A stretch of 64,000 bases of DNA from Mesostigma viride. Its lineage: Eukaryota > Streptophyta > Mesostigmatophyceae > Mesostigmatales > Mesostigmataceae. Positions 53,039-64,000 of this stretch are shown in pieces. The DNA lies in assembly GCA_009746045.1 (NCBI GenBank), contig RPFO01000050.1, forward strand, positions 3,285,216-3,349,215. The letters are read 5' to 3'. The stretch's first letter is position 1. The number at the start of each line of letters is the position of its first letter. The position numbers and the translations under genes were made by a program. The notes beneath the pieces were generated by a model. The model did not search any database, was not told the origin of the DNA, and saw only the letters and a list, made by a program, of their open reading frames with translations.

Positions 53039-54681
53039 GGCTCACAAGCTTGAGGTTGTTTCTTGGCAAACAATTGCGCTGGAAAGAAAGGTGGCAGTGG
53101 TTGTTCTGAGGGGCATACTGCATGGGTGGAACTGCACGTAGGTAGGGGTTATCGTCGTCTTGTTGGCCTTTCTCCCACTAAAATGGGAGAGCCCTAATTC
53201 ATATGCTAGCAAGGCAAGGTAACCATGGTAAGAAGCCTTGGCAAGCAGCATGTATGATACTTATGCTTTCTCTGTGGACTGTCTGTTGTTACCCTTGGTT
53301 GGGCAATTAGTGGATATGGCTTTCCAGGGTGTGTTTGAATTCGGACAGCTTGGTTTTGGGATGATGCCCACACCATAAACTTGGAATATGCATAAGAAGT
53401 GTTGGCTAGGCATGTAGAGCTACCTGCCTCATTGTTGTGCACACACGCAACACGTTGCCCGTGTCGAGGTAAGGCAAGGGCACATGACGTGCCCAGCCAC
53501 CTCCTTGTACATTGTGGTCAAATTGGGCATGGTCAGGAGCCTTTTGGATGGCATAGGAAGTGTTAGTGTGCCTTAATACTCACTATTGCCTTCCTTCGCG
53601 TCTGCACAGGTGGCAAACTGCCAAACGCTATAACTTCTACGTTTGTACTCAGAATGAGCTCAGATTTTGTGGCAATAATTGTCGATATGTGTAGTATTTG
53701 TGTATATCTCCCCAGGCCGCTCTAAATATGTGTTTTTGATTTGATTTATTTTTTTCAGCCTTAAAAAGTACGGTTTTTAGGGGAAAATTAATAACTTCAA
53801 TAATACTCATCATTCCGGGGCTCCAATTAGGTTGGCAACCTCACCATATACGATTTTATATGGGAATATATTGAAACATGAGTAATTGTGCCCCCATTGT
53901 CCTAGGGGATATGCCCCTAGAGTAGCGTCTTTTGTCCGTTTTTGCGTAATACCGGTCACTAAAAGGGGTATATACCCCCCATCAGTGGGTGGGATGGACC
54001 CCCACACATCCCATTTACATGGCAAAATCATAGTTTGGGTGCCCCAAGGCCAGCTTTGCATGTTATTCCATATTATGGTTTTGGGGGGTCTGGCATAGGA
54101 CCCTCACCTTAATGTGGCGCAAGATCATATTTGGCACAATGCATGCACACGTGCATATAACTCATAGACACACAGCTCTTTACTGCTTCAATATCAGCAC
54201 AATGAGCTGGTTGAACTAATCCTGGCTGGTTTATGATGGATTTGGAGCTGAGATATTATTAACCTTAAAGCTAGGTTCCCCCATCGGCTATAGTGGGCAC
54301 CGATCAAGCAGGAGGCTACAGGATACGAAGCTGACCCCAACAGGCTACACCATAGGAAGCAGGAGGCTACACGATAGGAAGCACCACAGTAGGAAGCTGG
54401 CCCCAAAGTTCCTCTCATGGACTGTAGAGCCCTGCGCTTCCTGCCTGGTCAAAGGTCGCACCATGATCAGTCTCTTCAGAACATCCTACAAGGCTGCATG
54501 AAGGGAAGGCACAGCCTTTATCCAACCACTTGAATAGCTCGGTGATGGATGTGGCCATACACCCAAATCCAACCACTAGGTGATGGATGTGGCAATACAC
54601 CCACATGCATGGATCAATTCCAAGTGCTCAAGCCATCAAACCAGGAAGCAAAGCTCCCGCCGCCTCCATCTAGAAGCCCGT
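53039..54681. other. Spacer between ORF1-only LINE and GT29 gene
   Basis: No gene recognised. A palindromic-looking atatgcccct / aggggtatat pair lies near 53910-53970. Degenerate ~28-bp repeats (aggaagcaggaggctac) occur at 54305-54400 near the 3' end of the GT29 gene. Confidence 0.4.
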
Positions 54682-58648
<3,967 letters not shown>

Positions 58649-60374
58649 GTCTAGGTGGACAGCAGCAGAAGAAGAGCGAATTTGGTGTCTCAATAAGGAT
58701 TTGGCATCAGCTGCTGCATATGCGAGAATTCGACCGCCCTAAAGGGCGAAACAGGAAGAATGATGGCAAATACACCCGGGTAGTAATTTTGGCTGCGGAC
58801 CTCCCGGGAGCATGGACGTCGACAGCCACAACGGGGTTCCTCTTAACCGGCTTCGAGTCGCTGGTGCAGGAATACAATGGAAACCGGGACGTCAACTATT
58901 CCCGCAATGGTGGGAATAGACAGTGTACGAGAGCACCAGCAACGCCCTTGTGCCTAGAAATGCATGCACGAGCAACCAGTGCGGTGCTGACCGAGCCACT
59001 GTTTCCGGTGCACTTGGGACGCCAATGCCGCGCTCTCCGAGGCAGCGGGCAACAGCGACGAAGTGCCAAAAATATCCATAATACTTCCAGAAACAGGCAG
59101 CTCACTAACTAGTCGGAGTTGTATCCTCACGTAATCGCGCGGCCTCCATGAACCCTAGTGCGCTAGCTACCGGAACGCTGGTGTCAACCAGAGAAATCAT
59201 ACAGTAATGGAAAAGTGCTGCATATATAATAATGGCGAGCCAGTTTTTGCCAAGTGGGCAGCCTCCGGTGGACACTGGGCAGTGGGCAGTGGGCAGCAGG
59301 CAGGACACTGGGACAGACGCCAGAATACATCATAGGAGAAGTAAGCATTAAAATTTTACCATTTTACCATTTTATTGAAAAGTCTCTGTTTACAAGTTGT
59401 AAGTATACAACTTGTAAGCAGTTCCGTGGCGTACGTATCGCCCAATTACGGTCCGCCCGCCGCCGCCGCGCCGTGTGGGTTCGCCGGATGGGACCCCGCC
59501 GGCGGGCTGCCTAATAGGTAGCCCTAGCCTTCAGCTTTGGCCACCGTTGCGCACGCCTGGCATTTAGCAACTATAGCACCGTTCAGTACAGTACTGTACT
59601 GTAGCGCCTGGCATCAGTGGCAATTCTCCGAAGATGTCAGTCAGTCATCAGTCAGTCAGTTGTATCAGGTTGTATCCGACGCCGCACATGCACTCCGAAG
59701 ATGTGCAAATAATGTTATGACGTGTCAAATAGTCCGTCCGTCCAGCCCCCTCCAGGTACAGCCACGCGCATCTCGCTGGGGTGGCTCCTGAAGGGTGAAT
59801 GGTCAAGCGCCCGCGGCTGAAACCGTCCTGACAGACAGTTACGTAGTCGCGCAGAATCCGCGACGTGGAGCTGTGGAAGCTGCTGATTGCGGACACAACA
59901 ACAAAGCAATGGGCGGGAAACGGGGAAACACGCCCAAGACGGTGTTTCCCCGCGAGGATTTCGAGAAAAAGAGCCACCCAGGCTCTCTGGTGCCAAAGCC
60001 TGCATAACGAGAAATTTCCCAACGTTTGTCCTGTCACAGCAAAGCTAGGCTCGATCCGCAAGCATCGAGGGGGAACCTTGCATCAATGGCAATCCCCTTT
60101 CTGACTTCACCGGCCGTCAGCTAGAAGTTTACGAAAGCCTTGCTGGTTAGTGCCTCGCCACTCTGGAAATCCTCGGCGCTGGCACATCTTTGGCGGATCA
60201 TCCGTGACGCTGCTGCCTGGTGCCACCTGCATGCTCGCCAGACCGTCGATCATGGCAATCTCGTCTCGAAGCTGACTCCGCCTTGTGGGCATTGCTATTT
60301 TCGGGTGGAAGCCCATGATGTAGGTGTCACCTTCCCTTGCCGACAGCTGCGGAGACATTCGAGGCAACAGCTCC
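58649..60374. other. Divergent intergenic region
   Basis: Lies between the divergent starts of the GT29 and PARP-like genes, so both promoters should be here; no motif can be claimed. Open frames at 58720-59112 (+), 59648-60061 (-) and 60107-60382 (-) match nothing I know. The last overlaps the start of the PARP-like gene and is the most protein-like. Confidence 0.45.
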
Positions 60375-63300
60375 ATGGCCAAGTTAATCTATTCGGATGC
60401 GGTAGGCAACTTCATCGAGTGGGTCCAGGAGTCCTCGTGTGCAAACGGCACGGCGGTGGAATTGCGCCTGGGAAAGAAGAATGGGGGGTTAAACCGCTTT
60501 CATGTCATTTTTGTCGAACTAGAGGGCGAGCATGCAGCCGTGTTGGAATGTGAAAATTTGGTGGACGCCAACCAGCTACGGAGGGAAAGGCACATCTGGG
60601 TCGAGAAGACGAATCAGTTTTTGGAGACGAGAAAATGGAAAGTAGTTGATGCGCTGGTGCGGGCAGCGGCTCAGCTTCCTGCTCTCTTCGCCAAAACGGC
60701 CTCGAAAAGGCAACTCCCAACCGAACTCATTCGGTAAGCATCTTCCACCCGATGGTTGCCTCATCGCTACACACTCTTCCAATCACCCGCAGCGCAGCCT
60801 TGCCGTTGGCCTGATAATTAGTTTTTTAAATCCCTGGTATGCGCACGGCCATGCGTGCGGCCTGTCTAAATTACGCATCTCCCAGAATTCTTTCTTGTCA
60901 TGCCGTGGTAAGCACTTGGTTTGGCACACCGCCTCGCTCACTTCAGATGCCGTCGGCTGGCCGTCCTGGGTTTCTTGCAGAGCCGTAGGTTGGGATGATG
61001 ACCTGTGGGCTGGAAATCGCCCGTCTGGGCCCCGTTTGTGGTCCCTTCTGCTCCCTTTTTCTGGCACTCGTCACAATTTTCTGGCCCCCTTCCCCCCCCC
61101 CCCCCCTCTCTTCCAGCAACCGCAAGAAACCGGCACGTGACGACAGCAACGGGTGCATCTCCCTGTCCGATGATTCCGGTTGCCAGGAGCATGTTGAGGA
61201 CTCCGACAAGGGGCACGCTCGTCCTGACGATGCTGACGCTCGGCACACACAACCCCCGGGGCGTGGTGACCGGTCTACAGGCGATCATGGTGAGCGATCG
61301 GGAGAGGGGCAGCATAAGGATCACCCCATGGATGCTGAGGCTGCGGCCGGATGTTTCGTGGGAGGCATCCCTGAGGGCGCGACCCACGGCGATACAGGTG
61401 GTGGCATCGAAGATCATGCCGGGACGCGGCGTGTCTCCTGCTCTAATTCTGACGACGGCATTGACAGTGATAACGACATGGACAATTATGATGAGGAGGA
61501 GAAGGGGGAGGAGGAGGAGGACGAAGACGAGGACGAGGACGAGGACGAGGAGGAGGAGGATGGCGAGGAGCATAGCGATGATGACGCTGACCTGAACGGG
61601 TTCGATGACGGCTACGACCTGGCCCTTGATGACATCATCAGCCGGGGGCGTGCGCGGCTGGATGCGCTGGTGATGGCTAAAGGCCTCCTTTGGATGACCC
61701 TCGACGAGGCGGCACGCGCGTGTGCGGCCCGCGCGGCCCAGGTGGCGGCGGTGCTGCCACCATCTGTCACTCAGGTGGCATCCTTGCTGCCATCATCCCC
61801 TTCACTGAACTCATCGGTCACTCCGGTGGTGGCGTCCTTGCCACCCTCATCGTCCTTAGTTCCGCCATCTCCCTTACTGCCATCATCTGCAAGCATGGCG
61901 ACGACTGGGCTTGACGGTAGTTCGCTGCCAGCATCGGCCACGGTGCCAGCACACCAGGGCGTGGCCTCCCTTGCCTCCTCCCTGGCCACCTCCATGGCCG
62001 CCCTCTTGTCACCCCCTCGATCTGGGCTGGAGACGCCGCCGGCCCAGGGGGGTTGCTCCGCTAACCCATCGGCTCCCGTCGAGAGCGCTCCGGGATCTGC
62101 TGGCGTGAGTGAGAAGGCCAAGGACAAGGCAAAGGACAAGGACAAGGCAAAGGACAAGGCCGATGCGGGCATGTCTGTGGATGGCTGCCTTGCGGCGAGC
62201 CAACCTGTTTCGGACCCAGGCCTTACGTCAGGCCTTGCCGCTCTGGCCCTTCTCCCGCCGGGCTGGTCGGTGGGGCTGGAGTGGTGCCACGTGCAGCTCC
62301 ACTGGGGGACCCAACAGGTGCGGCTGTGGGTGGATTTGGAGCAGGGGGTGGCGAGGGGGCGGCCAGGTGTCACCGCGGCGTTGGAGGCGCTGGGACTGGT
62401 GCCGTCACGTCCCTTGGTGGTCGCGTTGCATTACGATGATGCCGCATTCGCGCGGTTGGGCGATGCCCCCCCGTGGGTGGTCGCGCAGGTGGCAGCTTCG
62501 GGGGGGCAGGAGGAGGGGGGTTCCAGGGGGGCGGAGAAATGGGCTCAGAATGGGTCTCTTGAAGAGGCCATCACGGATGATAGTGACCACGGTGGCGGCA
62601 GTGGTGGTCACTCCCGGCAGGCTAGCGGTGGCCCGAATGGTGATCATGTCGAGCATGTGGGTCACTCCCACTTGCCTGGGTCCCACTGTCACCCGTCATG
62701 GTCATCGGAGCACGCGGTGGCCACGGCCAGCTGTACCGCCCAGCTTCTGCGCAGGCTCGTACCGAGGGAGGTGACTGCATGGCAGCCGGCCGGCGTCGAC
62801 ACATGGACATGTTCTTTGGCTTCTTCTTTGACGGAGCAAGCGCGTGGTGGCAAGGGCGTTGGCAGCGGCGCCGATGGGGGGGTCAAGGATGGCGGCAGCC
62901 GCGACACTGGAGGTGCTTCCTGTGCAAGTTGTCAGAGTGCTGCAGACATCCCGAAGGGGGGAGGGGTTGCTGGTACCAAGAGTGCCGGCGAGTGTGTCCA
63001 TGCTGACGGTGCGTCGGCGGCCAGTGGCGACCGGATCGGTGGCAGGAGCATCAGCGACAGCAACAGCGACGACAAGAGCAAGAGCAAGAGCACGAGCAGC
63101 AACGACTGCAAGGGCAGCAATAACAATGGCGACAGCAACGGCGACGGTCCGGACGCGACACTGGCGGCCGGCACATGGGGCCAATCATTCTCCTACGGGC
63201 TGAGGACGTACCTGCCCACGTTGGTCAAGCATTTCCTGATGGAGGGTGGCGGGGGGCACGCGGCACCGGGCGTGAAGAGGTCTCTCGGAGGGACGGGGAC

Positions 63301-63685
63301 GGCGGTTGCAAAGGATGGGGGTTCTATTTCTAGTTCTAGGGCGGAAGGTGGGAGTGGCAGCCCTCCTGGTGGTGTTCCTGATGCCGACAGTGGTGGCGCT
63401 GCCCTAGGGTGTGTGGACCCTCACAACGGCAACTTCTTCCTCCAGCTGCTGCACCTGGTACGCCAGGGACTGGAGGGCGCACTGACGCGCTGCGCGGTAT
63501 GCTTGCGCCCGCACCCGGCCACCGCGCGGCACTCGGCCTGCCGCCTGCGGTGCTGCAAGTCCAGCCTGTGCTTGCACTCGTTCGAGGAAGTTGGGCTGGG
63601 CCAAGTGAGGCACCACGTGGCCACGTTGGTGGGGAAACGGCCTGGCCATGAGGCGGTGCTGCTTCAGCTTATGCTGGCCGAGGAG
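60375..63685 (+). CDS. Large protein with UBC/RWD-like and Cys-rich modules; possible PARP6/8-type ADP-ribosyltransferase, 3' end outside window
   Basis: Exon 1 is 60375-60733 (donor gtaagc). Exon 2 starts at 61117 after a strong polypyrimidine acceptor, and phases match (2). Exon 2 ends at 63685, donor gtacgt, so the gene continues past the window. The first 119 residues (MAKLIYSDAVGNFIEWVQES, FVELEGEHAAVLE) form a compact domain of uncertain type. A disordered region with a Glu/Asp run (61490-61575) and Ser/Pro/Ala stretches follows. A folded block (GWSVGLEWCHVQLHWG to ALHYDDAAFARLGDAP) resembles RWD/UBC folds. After a Gly/Ser linker comes RCAVCLRPHP, then CRLRCCKSSLCLHSFEEVGL. That Cys pattern before FEE-GLG recalls the segment preceding the catalytic domain in PARP6/8-like proteins. 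This identity is inferred; the catalytic domain is not visible. An extra small exon near 60982-61050 cannot be excluded. Confidence 0.6.
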
Positions 63686-63785
63686 GTACGTGCGCTGCCG
63701 TGCAGGAAAGGGCGCTAGCATTCAAGGAATGACCGTTTCTTTCGATTCCCTGAGTTGGCTGAGGAGGTGCGGGAGCTGTCATCAA
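63672..63785 (+). repeat. Copy of the PARP-like exon 2 end plus donor
   Basis: ctggccgaggag with donor gtacgtgcgctg (63674-63697) is echoed by ttggctgaggag with gtgcgggagctg at about 63755-63778, 81 bp into the intron. Downstream to 64000 nothing is recognised. Confidence 0.65.
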
Positions 63786-64000
63786 GGAAGTTCATTCATT
63801 TCCTTAGGCTTTCGCCGTTTTGGGAGGCCAGTGGGCTTTGCCTTGCCAAGCCGTAGGGAATGCGTTTGCATCATTAACCTTGGGCAATGTTGTCGCAAGC
63901 CAAGGGAGGTTGCCTTGCAAGGCCTTGTTTGTCGTTTTGCTGCGTGCACTAGCATCAGAAAGTGCTTTCCCTAGTTTCTCACGAAGGATGCCACTGTTTG

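Noticed and set aside
58720-59112. 130-codon plus-strand gene
   Set aside because: No recognisable domain; sits in a divergent promoter region; kept only as a hint.
60140-60553. Plus-strand frame overlapping the PARP-like start
   Set aside because: Shadow frame of exon 1; the phase-matched ATG at 60375 is better supported.

Overview
The window is nuclear DNA of a photosynthetic eukaryote, most likely a green alga. Genes have many GT-AG introns, and two are green-lineage types: an HCF173-like SDR/CIA30 protein and a plant-type PGP phosphatase. The rest is dense in minisatellites, microsatellites and retroelements. I do not name a species. No rRNA, confident tRNA or CRISPR array was seen. Five host genes were rebuilt exon by exon, using splice consensus and codon phase at every junction. 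LAYOUT: (1) 1-3838 is a 42-bp minisatellite. (2) 4008-9132 (-) is a gene with two HRDC domains that runs past the left edge of its visible exons. (3) 9.1-14.2 kb is gene-poor and holds a three-level nested insertion at 12.8-13.5 kb. (4) 14257-31103 (-) is an HCF173-like gene of 12 exons and 854 codons, whose introns are filled with repeats, two small retroelements, a TIR element and a long C-rich tract. (5) 31.1-32.4 kb is spacer with a 430-bp TIR element. (6) 32426-39050 (+) is an APE-type LINE with a 17-bp target-site duplication. Its ORF2 is interrupted by a 1,718-bp DNA element at a TTAA site. (7) 39379-44789 (+) is a six-exon PGP phosphatase (PGPP1/GEP4-type) gene. (8) 44.8-54.6 kb is a graveyard of retroelement fragments and very long microsatellites, plus one intact ORF1-only retrotransposon (51005-53026). 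(9) 54682-58648 (-) is a three-exon type II membrane GT29 sialyltransferase-like gene. (10) 60375 to about 63685 (+) starts a divergently transcribed gene with features recalling PARP6/8-type proteins, running off the right edge. HOW THE GENES RELATE: there is no operon logic. HCF173-like proteins act in psbA translation and PGPP1 makes phosphatidylglycerol for thylakoids, so both support the photosynthetic apparatus, but their proximity may be chance. MAIN OBSERVATION: all five genes carry tandem copies of their own exon edges, including the splice donor or acceptor, inside the neighbouring intron. These arrays create strings of decoy splice sites. I regard this as the most promising undescribed signal in the window. 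The second is a pair of retroelement families (an ORF1-only LINE and a short element) that share a 3' hairpin plus TTAA-type tail and have clear target-site duplications.
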